Part shown: positions 11,701-23,689 of the stretch, one piece after another
Layout: each line of letters opens with the position of its first letter
Position numbering within the stretch: position 1 is the first letter of the stretch
Source of the DNA: Ceratodon purpureus
Lineage: Eukaryota; Streptophyta; Bryopsida; Pseudoditrichales; Ditrichaceae
Assembly: GCA_014871385.1 (NCBI GenBank)
Contig: CM026425.1
Span: forward strand, 12,329,152-12,393,151
Direction: 5' to 3'
DNA length: 64,000 bases
Position numbers and translations under genes: made by a program
The notes under the pieces: generated by a model
Database searches by the model: none
What the model saw: only the letters and a program-made list of their open reading frames with translations
Told to the model about the DNA's origin: nothing

Positions 11701-13753
11701 GAAGGTAGGAGAACCTACCTGGCTCACGAAGCTGACCACAGCAACAGGAAGGAGGGTATGATGCATCACGGCTATAACAGCAGGCCAGGCAAAGCGCCAG
11801 GTGTGCTCCACAAAGCAGGAGGCAAAATAGCTGCCAAAGAGGGCTGAACTACGCAAGCAAACCAGCAAACACAACACTCCGTAAGAGAGGAAGGCAGGAA
11901 GACAGAAAGTACCTGGCCAACAAAGCTGACCACAGCAACAGGAAGCAGAGATTTGTGCAGCTGGGCTACCACCAAGGGTAATGCAAAGCGCCAGACTCGC
12001 TCCATAAAGCATGATGCGACAAATGTAGGATACATTGCTGGCATGGCAGCATTCCAACCCCGTCCCTCGTATAAGCCAGTGATTCACTTTGGCTTCTCTT
12101 CCTTTTAAAAAAATAAAAAATATGTGGACCTAAAGATTTACTCATTTGTCCCCTCTTGAGAACCCTTGCCTTAGACAGATACCCTCTTTCTCTCTCTGTG
12201 ATAAATACGAGCTCGAAAAAAGGGCCAGGTCAACACCTAAACGTGACTTCTACCTTATTCCGGGTGCAAGTTTTGTATCACTGTTTGTGCTCCATCTCAA
12301 AGCATGGCTTTGAAACAGTACACCCTAGATGGAAAACGATAAACTCATCATTTATGAAGATCCTTGGTATATATCTAAGACCAAAGGTAAATACGTAAAT
12401 TGGGTAAAATTGAGAATAAAAAACGGTAGATATTGAATATGACGAGTACATAATAATATAACGTAATTAACACAGTAGTAATCCCGATGTCACTGACTCC
12501 TCATTAGGATCATAACTCCAGTGAGGAGGCAAGATACTCTTTAAACATAATACTGTACAAGATCAAACATAGCAGGTGTTACATCGGGCAGGATGGATTC
12601 ATACCGTAAAGTCCCTCAGGATGTGCAGGAGTTGCGGCCAACTTCTCTTGTTCTTCCAGAGATTGAACCTGATGACAGTACAACCAAAATCAGTCGCCGC
12701 ACCGACAATACACATGCTATAATACATAGAATTTTAATTTCGCCCATTGTCAGATACGCCAATATCAGCCAGATGGAAACCGAATAATATGGTCACGATC
12801 ACTAAAGAGCACTAATGTACGGCAGAACAAACCTATCTTTCTCGCATGTGCTGGTTACAAAAGCTGAGGCTCACAAACTAATGAGGAGTTTTCCAGATGA
12901 AAATCGAAAGAATATACTCGTATAGATTCAAGACAATGAACCTCAAACAGTCGTGAGAAAAGCTCTAACTTCTATTCAAGTCACATAACTACTATAGTGC
13001 ACAGCATATCAAACACGTATACCTGCATGGTTGGCAACAAGACTTCCAAAACTGCTTCATCTTCAAACGGCGATCCCCCCTGCTTTAAGTCTAAATCACT
13101 TGCAATTGCAGGTTTCAACACAGCTTCATCGGAAACAGTTTGAATCACTTCGGCACCATGATCTTGGTAGAAGCACCTATACGAGGGCAGAGCAACGTTC
13201 CGCCTGTAACACGAAATCCACCATTTAATTCAAAGTTGGAGGCAATGGTGGAGGACTACAGAGAATTCAGCAGCTCAGAACATAGTCTCTCATCCACTGA
13301 GTCAATTTGTCACACTTCGCAATAGCTGACCCAATACTAACTACACAAAACGACCAACCTTATCTTCAAGGGCATTCCAATTAGCTGCACAAACAGCCAT
13401 ATAATATCTAGGGTCTCCGCCACAGAAGGAAACTAACTAAAAATACAACGTAGGCTCGAATAATCCCTCAAGCAGCTTGCGGAGAATTGAGCCCGATGTT
13501 CCCAAAGCCGAAACACGCATAGAATTGTAGAGTAGGACAGAGTAAAGAATCATATCCACCTGAATGCAGATTTTAGGTCGGCATGCAGCCAACCGTCTTG
13601 AAACACTTGAATGTTATTGCATTTCAGGCCCTCACTTCCGAGCGAGACTGCGCCAGGGATGCCCTTGCGTAACCTCGCAACGACCTCCGGCTTGAGCTTC
13701 GATTGCCGCGGGCAGGGCTGCAGCGAGGGGCGCAGCAAGGTATGGATCGCCAT
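8767..13753 (-). CDS. IREG3 (MAR1): IREG3/MAR1-type ferroportin (SLC40 family) with duplicated exon 4; 13-exon model
   Basis: Ferroportins export metals; plant IREG3/MAR1 acts in plastid/mitochondrial membranes. The coding exons in transcript order are 13560-13753, 13023-13203, 12605-12668, then one of two alternatives (11913-12037 or 11719-11843), 11370-11459, 10946-11131, 10582-10656, 10376-10477, 10113-10230, 9736-9882, 9517-9623, 9270-9383 and 8767-9120. All phases agree and give 618 residues, close to the Arabidopsis protein (about 600). Diagnostic family blocks are [14 protein letters not shown] before the first membrane helix, [21 protein letters not shown] joined to [23 protein letters not shown], and [18 protein letters not shown] with [10 protein letters not shown] near the C-terminus. 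The N-terminal ~60 residues are basic and could be an organelle transit peptide. The ATG at 13753 is the only suitable start in frame. A minus-strand ATG at 13832 is in another frame. Confidence 0.92.
11719..11843 (-). other. Alternative exon 4a of the ferroportin gene (proximal to exon 5)
   Basis: This 125-nt exon is bounded by a TTCAG acceptor and a CAG/GTAGG donor. It encodes [19 protein letters not shown] followed by [10 protein letters not shown] and [13 protein letters not shown], the first transmembrane helix of the transporter. It enters in phase 1 and leaves in phase 0, exactly like copy 4b. Its FAWPA core is closer to the plant IREG3 consensus than that of 4b. Confidence 0.85.
11913..12037 (-). 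other. Alternative exon 4b of the ferroportin gene (distal copy)
   Basis: This 125-nt exon is bounded by a CCAG acceptor and a CAG/GTACT donor. It encodes [19 protein letters not shown], then [10 protein letters not shown] and [13 protein letters not shown]. By eye 25 of 42 residues match copy 4a. Only 69 nt separate the two copies. Joining 4b directly to 4a shifts the frame and reaches a stop at about 11772, inside 4a. Confidence 0.85.
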
Positions 13754-16700
13754 ACCTAAAGCTATTTGGTATCCTCTCGTCCAACTGCGCAGCCCTCCGC
13801 GAGGCCAAACCTACGCACGATTCTCTGACCATTCAGCAGACGTCACACTACCTCTGTCTTGCACTTCCCTCCGTCTCGCACCTCACCCTCCGCCTCCGAT
13901 TTCGCCTCTCCCGTACCTTCTCCCTCCTCGCCCTCCCAAAATAATCAAAACTCTCTCCCTCAAATCCTCCACACGCTCCCCTGCCAAGAGCTCACAAGTC
14001 CCGATAAAAATCACCAAACAACTGGTCCAAGCTCCTCACGCCCGAGCCGCTCGCCGTGTCAACCACCAGATAACACACCTTCTGATGTCCCATAGACTTC
14101 TCCTCATAAGAAGCCTTCTCCCGTAACAATCTCCTCCAATCAACCGCAACTCAAACGTCCACAATTACGCTCCAGCTCCACCAAATAACCACACGCTCTC
14201 ACATCACCTCACTCCCTCACTCACACAGCTCGCAATCACTCCACCTCAATCGACACTCCAGAGTAACCGCTCCAGCACACTCATCCACATCAAGTGAATG
14301 GCCTCCTCGTCGAGCTTACTCCACCGTCGCCGCCTCCCTCCGCTCACAGGCTCCTCGAGGAACGCAAACCCTGGAGCAAATGCTGCATCCGAACAGTGAC
14401 GTGAAGTGCAAATCCGGCTCCGAACGCCGTACTCAACACAGAGACATGCGTTATCCACAAATGAATTCGTTGCCTTCTTGCTCTTACATCCAGTGTTGAT
14501 AGGTTTTCGTCACCCGAAGCCGCACTCGCAGCGACGCGCACATTTTCAAGCACTCTACTCTCTCTCAGTGCGATCCAAGACCTAAACCCGTTGTCGTACC
14601 CTTAACCCGCACCATCTTCAGATCTCTTGGATGTAGGTGGAATAGTTCTGGATATCCAGTTCAAGAGCGATGATAGTTCCTTCCGCTGAGGATGCAGAGT
14701 ATACGATTTTCGTAGATGCTTCAGAGTTGAGTGTAAGCCGATGGTAGATATTGGCGGTCTTAGGGGCAGTAACTCTTTTCGGTACTTATCCCTAGTGGTG
14801 GTTAAATAATTCAACTTATTTGTAGATTTTTGAGGGTTAAGTGTTGATATCCAGTAGATAGTGATGGTGTTTTGGGTGAGGTGGTGGTTTAGGGGGTAGG
14901 GACGGGAGGTGGAGTGGGGGAGTGGAGAAGGGTGGATCGCGGGTGGGTGCGGGAGGCAGTGGCGTGGGAGGCGCCATGCAGGATGGGCGCAAGTGACCAC
15001 TCCTTTTCTTTTTCTTTGAGCAAGTTGCGGGTTGGTTGTCGCCGCTCTTTCCGTTGCGCCACCTCTTTCGCTTGTCCTCACTCGTGACGTGTGCGGAACT
15101 GTTTCACTTCCGCCCCTGCCCGCCGGGCTGCTGCCCGGGGCTTCCTTGTCTTTTCTACTTTGGGAGCGACATAGCAAGGTCGTTCAGGGGCTTGTTTACA
15201 AATTATTATTTTTTATTTTTGGGTTTCTGAATTCATAGGAATTTACATGGTATGGTGTTTTGAGATATTATTAATAATTATTCATCTATAGACCCAATTA
15301 TTGTAGGATTTGTAACAGGATTCTGCGTGATAATTAGATGTAATTCCAAGTTTTTTGTTTTCTAAGTATAAAATTTTCCTTAAATTCTTATAAATTGGAA
15401 ATACACTTATTTCATCATGAAGTTTTTTAATTGATTTCTTCAAACACTCTTATTTAAATTAAATTTTCTATCCAAATGAGACTAAATAAAAGTGATGGGA
15501 GAGATTGTGCATGTGCTTGAAGATAATTAGCTTATACCAGTGTGATTGTTTCTTCTCACTAATAACAAACGCACTATCTCCACATCATGCTTCATGGTTG
15601 AAAAAGAATCTTAGATGTCTTGAAGTGGTAATAACTCTCTATTTAGGAAATTTGTCCACGTACTTTATAAAAATTATTTAGGCTTTCTCCTTGTTCTCAA
15701 ACAAAGTATTCCTATATTATCCAATCATGCGCTTTTCTTGTAACTTGAGATGATGTTGCAATTAATAAAAACATTTCAACTCTTCAACGGCTTTGGCATG
15801 CTTATGACTTACTCTTCATTCGTGCTACCATTCCCAAGGCCGAAGAGAAGTCTTTCAAATATGGTCATCAAACTCTGAGAAGCATCATGCAAATATGGAC
15901 ACATTACAATGATGGCAGTAGAAAATCTCCAATGAAGATACCAACCATGAAATCATCAACTTTGCATGCTAGCGTGGCAGCAACTCTGTGCTGCTTCCAA
16001 AGATATTATAGTCAAAGACTGTAGCAAAGGCAAGCAAGTAATTCTATGATGGAGGGAATGGTATAAACTTTAGATCTAAGTTAGTGTATATTATGCATGG
16101 TTTGAGGCAACCACATACCTCCGTAGACAAAGAAACAACTGGACACTGGTATACTGAAGCCTGTGGCCAATGGAGACTGGCTGATGTGGAGCATTCCCAG
16201 CCCATAAGAATGCTTTAAATGCATACCACTTTGCGAATCCAACCACAGCTGAGCAGAATTTAGATCTGATTCTAACTTACTTTCAGTTTGTTGGGGCCTA
16301 CCTTGGAAGTTGAAGCCATCATTCATGTTATGTTGATGCTTCACTTTTTATGTAGCCCATACACAAACTCGTACAAAATCTTCTTTGATTGTACGAGGTT
16401 GGGAAGGTTTTTAATCAACTTCAAATGGCATATCCCTCTGTACATGAGAGCATATGACATACTGCTTGCCTTCACAGGAGAAAAATCAATGGCAAGCAAT
16501 GAACTGAAGTTCAGCATCCTAACCATCCAAATAAAAGACTGCTTGCAAATGAACATGGACGTACTGAATGGCCAAGTCCTAATGTCCTAACCTGCAGGCA
16601 CCATGCTCCAGTCTACCATGCTCCAGTCTACCATGAGTGAATACAAATTTTAAAACTTGACAGTATTTTGGTATAATGAAAATTTTAGGCAATACTTTGG

Positions 16701-17051
16701 TATAAACATGAATGGATTTCTCAAATCATATCAAAAGCTTAAGCACATTCTTGGTGCCCAAATTCCTGGGTGTTGGTGAGTCTGTATACATGTGCAGACG
16801 CCATCTCCTTGCACTACACCTGAAGTAACGACCGCATGTTTAGCTACAAAATAACAGAGATCAGACATTGTCTTGAAATCCTGTCAAGTATACGCAGCTT
16901 TCGTGCCTTGTGCCGATTGTCTCAGAGGAAAATGACATCAAAGTTACAACTCTTGTATGACCAGGACCTAAACTCACCTTCTGAAGTCACCTCAGCAGTC
17001 CATTTCTAATCTACACAACAGCAGAGGTGCCTTGTAAATATGAATGTGAAT
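13754..17051. other. Intergenic: ferroportin 5' flank and SWI3D 3' flank
   Basis: 13830-14260 is C/T-rich on the plus strand and probably carries the ferroportin promoter and 5' UTR. 14869-14975 is strongly G-rich on the plus strand with many GGG runs. Open frames here (13611-14126 plus, 14602-15177 minus) are low-complexity and match nothing I recognise. 15240-16080 is AT-rich. 16080-17050 should include the SWI3D 3' UTR. A 16-bp direct repeat of CCATGCTCCAGTCTA lies at about 16600-16630. Confidence 0.45.
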
Positions 17052-20000
17052 CTACTGTGGCATGCCGCCCAATGCTCCACCCGGCACAGGTCTTGATAAC
17101 TGTGGCATGCCCGGTAAGGGTCCACCTGGGTTATCTGATCCCATCATAGGCCTCCCGAGAAGAACTTGAGGAGGGGTAATCTCTTGAGGTCCGACAGAAC
17201 GCCCAAGCATATGAGGTGGAGTTCCTGCTTGCATCATCATCTGTCTTCCGAAATGGCCCGGTTGCATGGTCATGGCTCCTGCATTCATTGAATTCGCGAG
17301 TCCCTGATACATTTGTGATTGCATGAAAGCTGCGTGATTAGGAGGAACTCCTGGCATTTGATGGTTGGCAGAAACACCTTGAGGATGAGGCATGCCTTGG
17401 AAACCATGCCCGAACATTTGCCCTTGAAAAGGGGCAGGTGGTTGTGGCTGTACTTGGACAATGGCGTGTTGCCTTGGCGGAGATGGAGGCGGGTTAGAAT
17501 TAGAACTTCCACCCATATGCGAGGCTGCTATCCGGGCATGATCCGTGAAAAAATTTAATCGGTCGCGTTCCACTTGGTCACATTCTTTTCCTATTGCAGC
17601 TTCTAACTCGTTGAGGAACTTCAACTTCAGCTCCAGTTTTTTTAACTGATGCAACAACAGAGGAATTCAGACCGCAGAAACATTTTGTAGTGTAAAAAGT
17701 GAAATATGCCGAATGCGAGGTTATTCATGGGAGGTTATTCATATGAAGAGAACCGATTGAAAAGAAAAAGAAAGAAGCAAGAGAATGGCGTGGAAATGTA
17801 TCTATTCCAGACACTTTGCAAGCACACAATATTAATTCGCGATCTGTCCTCCTGCGCAGAAGATGCTTTTTGAATTACCTGTTGATCAATGACAGCTGCT
17901 ATTAATCGCTGCATCTCACGTTCTTCCTGATCAGCCAGGAGCTTAGCCTTGACAGCTGCAGCGGCTATGGCACTTGTTGCCGCTCGCTTCACGCGCCCTG
18001 CAACTTTAGCCTCCTCCATGACATCCAAACTTACTGGAACATCTGTTTTCTGAACGACTTCCTTACCTGTAGGAACCATTCAGTTTCTCAAAATAAGTGG
18101 CACATAGACATAGAGAATGTGCAAACTTAGACAGAGAGAAAGCTGGCTTGCCAGACTTAGATCACCACTATGATTTACTTCATCTACTTGTCAAAAACAT
18201 TTTCGGTACAGACAACAACGAATCGACATCATATTAATGGAAGATATAATTCATATTCGAACCTAAGTTGGGTTCTGATTGAGAGGGACCATCGTCGTCA
18301 TTCTGAGCAGAGGCAGTGCTATCAGGCACAGGAGTTTTGACTCCACCAGATACGCTTGGGCCAGCATCACCGGTTGCGGTGGGTTCATCTCCACTTTGAA
18401 TTTCCTCATCGACCTTATCTGACCTGCTAAATTCAAATAAAGCAATTGGTTAAGATGCGCTTACGTCGTCCGGTTCAAGACATGACAGACCTTTGAAAGC
18501 AAATTGAGGCGAAGTAAGAACACTAGACATACATGATTACTTAGTTGCCGAGTTAATTTTATTAATGACTCATAACCACCCTAAAAAATGGTAACTGATG
18601 TTGAGTACCTACACATGCATGTACAGTAAACTCAGATCTTGAGGTGCTGCAGACTTTACTCTTCTTGCAAGGCACTTCACATATTACATGAGCAACGCCT
18701 CGCACGTTTCATAAATTGCTACAAACCTAATAGCATATTCGATTGAAGACCATGCAAAATAAGATCTTTGCATAGATATCAATAAGTACTTATGTGAAAG
18801 TGAAACAAAACCTATCAAGAACACGAACTACTAGAAGACAAGAACGAATAAGAGCACAATAAGGGCACAAAGAAAGAAGAATAAACCTGCCAGGATTTTC
18901 TGAACTACTTCGTTCAACATCAGCAACTGGATCTTCTAGTATCATAGCAGTCCCTGCCGCAAGATGAACCCCAGGGTCCTTCGTTGACATTGCTGCTAAA
19001 GCAGCTACTGCAGCCTCGCCACCTAGTTTTGACCCAATCATAGTCGCAAGGAAGGCCATCTACAACCCACACGAATTTGTGTCAGAAAACTACTCCAGCT
19101 ACTGGAATGGTCCACACCACATAAACATAAGTCAATTTACAATTGGCTCTTGAGAGAAGAATTTATAATAGGCCTCTAAAGGCCGTCTCCAATCGATCCA
19201 ACCAGGAATTATCAACCACGACACAAGTACCATTGACAAATCTCAGGTACGTCCTCGGTGACCTTTTTGACCCTTATGGTGGATCCCACGCACCAAGATT
19301 ATGTTATATTTACGAAAGCAAAGGAAAAATTTGGCCACATTACTGGCTAGCACTTTAAAACAAACTCTACAGGGAGTTCGGAGGTACAGCCTTTGCCACA
19401 AGCAACTGAAAATTCAAAAGACGGATGCCTTCTCGTGGAACATCGACCACATGTGAACTTTGCTAGAACGACCTGAATTCTATAAAAGCAATTACAAAAC
19501 AGGTATTAGCTGCAGTTGTACATCCTATATAAACGACGTACCTGCGCCATAACAGGGTTGCCAGCTTCTGCAAACGCCGCAAGGTTTGATGGCATCACCA
19601 ACTCCCCACTCCAGGGCTCCGCTTCGTTGTCCGTGCTTGGTACGTTAGCAGCACCGTCTTCAGGTTCTTTCTCTGCTGTTTCCTTTTCCTCCTTTTCCTC
19701 TTGCTCACCCTCGAGCGTACTATCTGTTTGTGAAATAGGAGTTGTAGCAGGAGCATTATTGGTCAAAGCAGGACCGTCCGCATCTTCTGAAAAGGAATCC
19801 TCAACTGGAAGCCGTATAAAGTGCAGAATACACTGCGATTTAGACTTGGTGGCAACATGCTCAGCTATTTCATTCCAATTGTCTCCATATAATTCTAAAG
19901 CCTCCAGCAGCAAAAGAGTTTCCTGATCCGTCCAACCTCCCCCGTTTGCATTGGATGCTTCTGTAACATCCATTTTAATAAAATCCGTCGACGCCATGTC

Positions 20001-22603
20001 GGGCCCATATTGCTCTTCATTATAACAATCAGGGCATAAATCAAAATCAGCCTGCCACCACCCAGTAGCACGGTAAATATATTTTTCCAGACGGGTAAAG
20101 AATGTATGTGATGGATGTAAATACTGATCCACAAGAAAGCACCTAAGAAAGCAGTTCCAAACACATACAACCCGACATTTCTAGGTTTTCTTCATGAGAT
20201 AGAAAACAAACAAGCTGCGCGGATAGTATAATTTACCTGCTTCTGACAATGGTACCGTTGTTTACTACAATCTGCACCACAAGAATTGCAATGGTATTCC
20301 ACTTCCGGCCCTTCCCCAAATGCAAGCATCTCCGCAATGACTGCGTCTGTTGTTTTTGGGTTCGCCAGAGTCTGCTGGGGAACAGGAGCATGGGTTGTAT
20401 CAAAATGGTACAAACTTGAACCTTTCCGTGGCAAAGCTCGCAGCATTAGTGCTGCATCTGATTCCAGAATAGGAGCAGGATGCTTCCAAGAAGGTAGAAA
20501 TTCAGTAGGAGCTTGATAGTTAATCAGACCCCAATGATCCAAAAATTCCATGATTCGATATATGGATTTTGCGTCCACACCACTAAGATGCTCTTGCATA
20601 TCAGCAACGGTAAGTACCGTTCCCAAATGCTCCCGATACTTCTTCAGTATCGAATTCCTGTGTTCCATGTAAATCTCTGGAGTTTTACCTGGCACTTTGT
20701 CATTGAAAAACTCCGGCAAACCTCTCTTCTCCAGTGTATGTATTTCAGTCCATGAAAACCAGCCTATCAGAACAACATGAAAAGCGTTTCCATCAGATAC
20801 AAAGAAAGTTGTTCATCATTCACGAAGTCAGACTTGACATAAAACAACTGTATAGACATCCACTGTTGCCACAAGAAGCATTCTTATTCTAAAAGTGCAG
20901 AGGATTTTATCAGAAGATATGTTCTCAAGCTACAGTTTTCAAGGGTTATCGATTTCAGAGCACTAACAGGGACTTCAGTACATGCGCAGACCGGCTCCTT
21001 CAAATAACCAGCGTACCAATCTACAACGAGCTTCTACTACATCACCAGAATAAAACTGATCATGACACAAATGCAAGAGCATTGGTAAGAGTTCACATCC
21101 TACCAGCATGACTGGGAATAGTGTGGTGTTTCACTTCTTCCGCCACAGTCGTGAGACTTGATGTAGCCAAAGATGATGATACCTGCACCCCAGTAGCAAT
21201 CGATTGCGACTGATCGCCGGTCTGTAAGCTATCCGCGTCCGCTTTCTGTCCATCTTGATCGGCCACTGCCGCAGAGCTAACCTGGATTTCACCCTGTGTC
21301 TTTGCAATGGCGTTATTCCCTTCATCATTTACCCTATCCGCCCCAGGTTCCACTGATTCTGTAGTCCTATCAGCCCCAACTAAAGCATCCGGCTTTCCAA
21401 CGTCCTGCTTGACGACATTAAGATCTGCTAAATTCGATCCACTTCTCTTAGGTACTGACTCCGCTGGCTCCCCGTTCACAGTCAAGTTCGGAGACGCCCC
21501 TCTTGGTGGCCTTTTGCTGGCAGGTGACCCCGGCGGGGTTAACCGTTTCCGCTTCAGCATTCTTGCGTTCGCAACGACGCCGTCCCCGGGCTCAGCCCCG
21601 ACGTCCTCCTCACTCTCGTGTGGGTGGCCTTCCTTGCTCGCCTTCGCTGCTCCCACTCCTGCCTTCACCTTGATCTTCAACCCTACAAGTACAACTACAA
21701 GATTCAACACACACTGTCCACGCTGAAAAAACCCTAGAACTTCTCCCCATGCCCCTCATATGCCCCGTCAAACATGCCTCCCACTGATACCCTTCACGTT
21801 CCATATAAACCAGCTCCGAACTCACTCTCACAGTAACGTTAACTAATTTGATCTACCCACAGTCCGCAGGCCTTCCACCCAATCTCGATTGCGACCTAGT
21901 GCAGCTCCGGAATCAAAACCCATTCATTTCAACGATGCAACAGTCACTCCACAATCTACCAGCTGCACAGAATGCGTCGATTCCCACCAAAACCGCCCCT
22001 GTCTCGAAACCTCACAAATCCACATACCATCAAACCCCGAAGATCCCCGCATTTGCTCCTGGTTCTCCCTCAGCTAACGAGACCACCATCAAGGGCACTC
22101 TCAAGGGCCCTCTCAAGGGCTCTCTCAAGGGCACTGTCAAGCCAGGGCTGAAGCTTTCTGATCCTAATTCATCACGAAGATGGAAACAACCGGTCAATGA
22201 TCTCGTCTTCCACCACTAAACCCACCCCAAGAGCATTCCACTCTCGCCACTACACCTACAACCGGCGCGATAACCCCATCGCTCTGCATTTTTTCCCTTG
22301 CATCCTAACCCCATCCTCCTCCAATGCTCACCACCACCATGTCCACCCAAAACACCTAACTTCCACCCCCCAAGCTCCTCCTTTTGCCCCTCCTCCCATC
22401 TCCACACCTCCACCGGCAATGAACCCCCAAAAACCCTCATCCCCAACCCCCCATCCGAGAATGAATTCTCCCACCCACCAACCCCCCAAACCTCACCTCC
22501 CCCACCGAAATGCGAAAAACCACAAACCCAGCCATGGAATTGCAAACGACTCACCTGCGGGAGATGCCGCGGCAGCAGCAGCTGGCTGTCGCCGCGCGGC
22601 CAT
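17052..22603 (-). CDS. SWI3D: SWI/SNF complex subunit SWI3D (8 exons)
   Basis: This is a core subunit of plant SWI/SNF (BAF-type) chromatin remodellers. The exons are 22555-22603, 21104-21682, 20237-20763, 19542-20051, 18887-19059, 18263-18423, 17879-18066 and 17052-17645; all phases agree, giving 926 residues (Arabidopsis SWI3D is about 985). Domains in order: a disordered basic N-terminus; SWIRM from residue ~210 (GWFSWTEIHTLEKR, FLDHWGLINY); a ZZ zinc finger ~364-410 (YHCNSCGADCSKQRYHC, CPDCY); SANT ~425-473 (GGWTDQETLLLLEALELYG, NWNEIAEHVATKSKSQC); an acidic linker; a conserved RVKRAATSAIAAAAVKAK segment; a leucine-rich coiled coil (LKKLELKLKFLNELE); and a Pro/Gly/Met-rich tail. The ZZ finger separates SWI3D from SWI3A/B. 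The start at 22603 (MAARRQ) was chosen because its donor joins exon 2 in frame; an in-frame ATG also lies at 22687. Confidence 0.94.
22088..22147. repeat. 12-bp tandem repeat in SWI3D intron 1
   Basis: About five units of a 12-bp motif with the core CTCAAGGGC stand head to tail, with small changes between units. The array lies inside the first intron of SWI3D (21683-22554). Confidence 0.8.
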
Positions 22604-23549
22604 GAGCAGTACAAACGTCGCCACCCCACCCCCGAGCTCCCCACCTCCAAAAACCTCCACCTCCACCACCAAACCTCCACAAACCACTCAACCCTCAACC
22701 CACATCATCACAACATCAACACCATCACTTCTCTCCCTTCCTCCTTCCTTGCACATGCTAGGCTATGGTGGACATGAGGAGGAGGGGAGTGTGCTGTGGC
22801 CTCCATCCGCCATAGCCAGCAGCAGAAGCAGAAGCAGAAGCAGAAGCAGAAGCAGAGATGGTGAATGATTGGCAGCACTTCACTTAGGATTCTGTTACCA
22901 TGTCCCTCTCCATGTCTCTCTCTCTCTTCCTCCTCCTCCTGGGAAGCTTCTGCTTGTGGTGTTGATGGTGGTGGTGTAGTTGTTGCTCTTGTTGTTGAGC
23001 TGCAGTGGTATGTGTGTTGGTATGTTTGTTTGTTTGATTGTTTGTTTGCTTGTTGTGGAGTGTGGTGTGTGTGATGATGTTTGCGCTTAAGAATGGTGGT
23101 TCATGTGAGTGAGTGATGGTTCACTGCTCATGAGTCTGTCTGTTGGTGAACAGGGTTGTGTTTGTTTTAGTTTGGTTTGGAGTTGGTGATGGAGTGGGTT
23201 CCGTGTTGGTAGCTAGGGCAGTGGACTGGGTTGGTATCAGACTGGTGGCCCCTTGATTCCTTCGTTTCATTTGGAGGGAACTCTGGGCTCTTCACTTACC
23301 GGAGGATCAGGCTTTCTATCTTTTAAATTTTGATTTCATTCATTGTTTTATTGTTCTTTTGTTTTATTCAAGAGGTTGGATCAGTTTGTTGTTTTTCTTG
23401 GCATTGGTGTGAGGGTGGCTATTTTTAGTCATTTGAAATGACATTTTAGTGTGAGGTTTGAAATGACATTTCTATCTTTAATTTGGGCACCTAGGAATTA
23501 TGCTACCATAAGATTTTTGTTAGAAATTAATAGAGTTAATTGCTACTCT
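22604..23549. other. SWI3D 5' flank with microsatellite
   Basis: The region just upstream of SWI3D is rich in C and A on the plus strand (GGT-rich on the transcribed strand). A hexanucleotide microsatellite of AGAAGC/AGCAGA units occupies about 22816-22857. From 22990 to 23480 there is T/G-rich DNA. The 223-, 160- and 159-codon open frames here come from biased composition and are not convincing genes. This is the likely SWI3D promoter and 5' UTR. Confidence 0.55.
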
Positions 23550-23668
23550 CACTAGTGAGAAAGGACTCCTTCCCCTCGAATTTTTTTTGACAAATTGGTA
23601 GTAGTTGGAAGAACTGTTACCAATTCCTCCAAATCTTCTTGAGGGGAAGGACTCCTTCTCCGCTAGTG
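23550..23668. mobile_element. 119-bp CACTA-like foldback MITE
   Basis: The element starts CACTAGTGAGAAAGGACTCC and ends with the near reverse complement (arms of about 28 bp, reading CACTAGCGGAGAAGGAGTCC from the right end). It is flanked by TCT on both sides (23547-23549 and 23669-23671), the 3-bp duplication expected for CACTA transposons. A smaller inner stem pairs AAATTGGTA with TACCAATT. It has no coding capacity and sits at the 3' end of the broken Harbinger transposase. Confidence 0.75.
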
Positions 23669-23689
23669 TCTTTTGTGTTGTCAAAGGCA

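Noticed and set aside
11772-12044. A single continuous 90-codon exon through both ferroportin exon copies
   Set aside because: It reads the 4a copy in the wrong frame and stops inside it; two separate 125-nt exons explain the sequence better.
13611-14126. 171-codon plus-strand open frame
   Set aside because: It overlaps ferroportin exon 1 on the other strand and consists of C-rich low-complexity translation.
14602-15177. 191-codon minus-strand open frame
   Set aside because: Arg/Ser/Pro/Thr-biased composition, no recognisable domain, and the G-rich block explains the lack of stops.
21683-21831. SWI3D start within 21683-21831
   Set aside because: The open frame there begins with TTG, and a TTGTAG acceptor at 21683 joins exon 2 in phase to an ATG exon at 22555-22603.
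22197-22868. Overlapping open frames of 223, 160 and 159 codons
   Set aside because: They lie on both strands in C/A-biased, repeat-containing DNA around SWI3D exon 1, have low-complexity Pro/Thr/Ser or Gly/Trp composition, and match no family.
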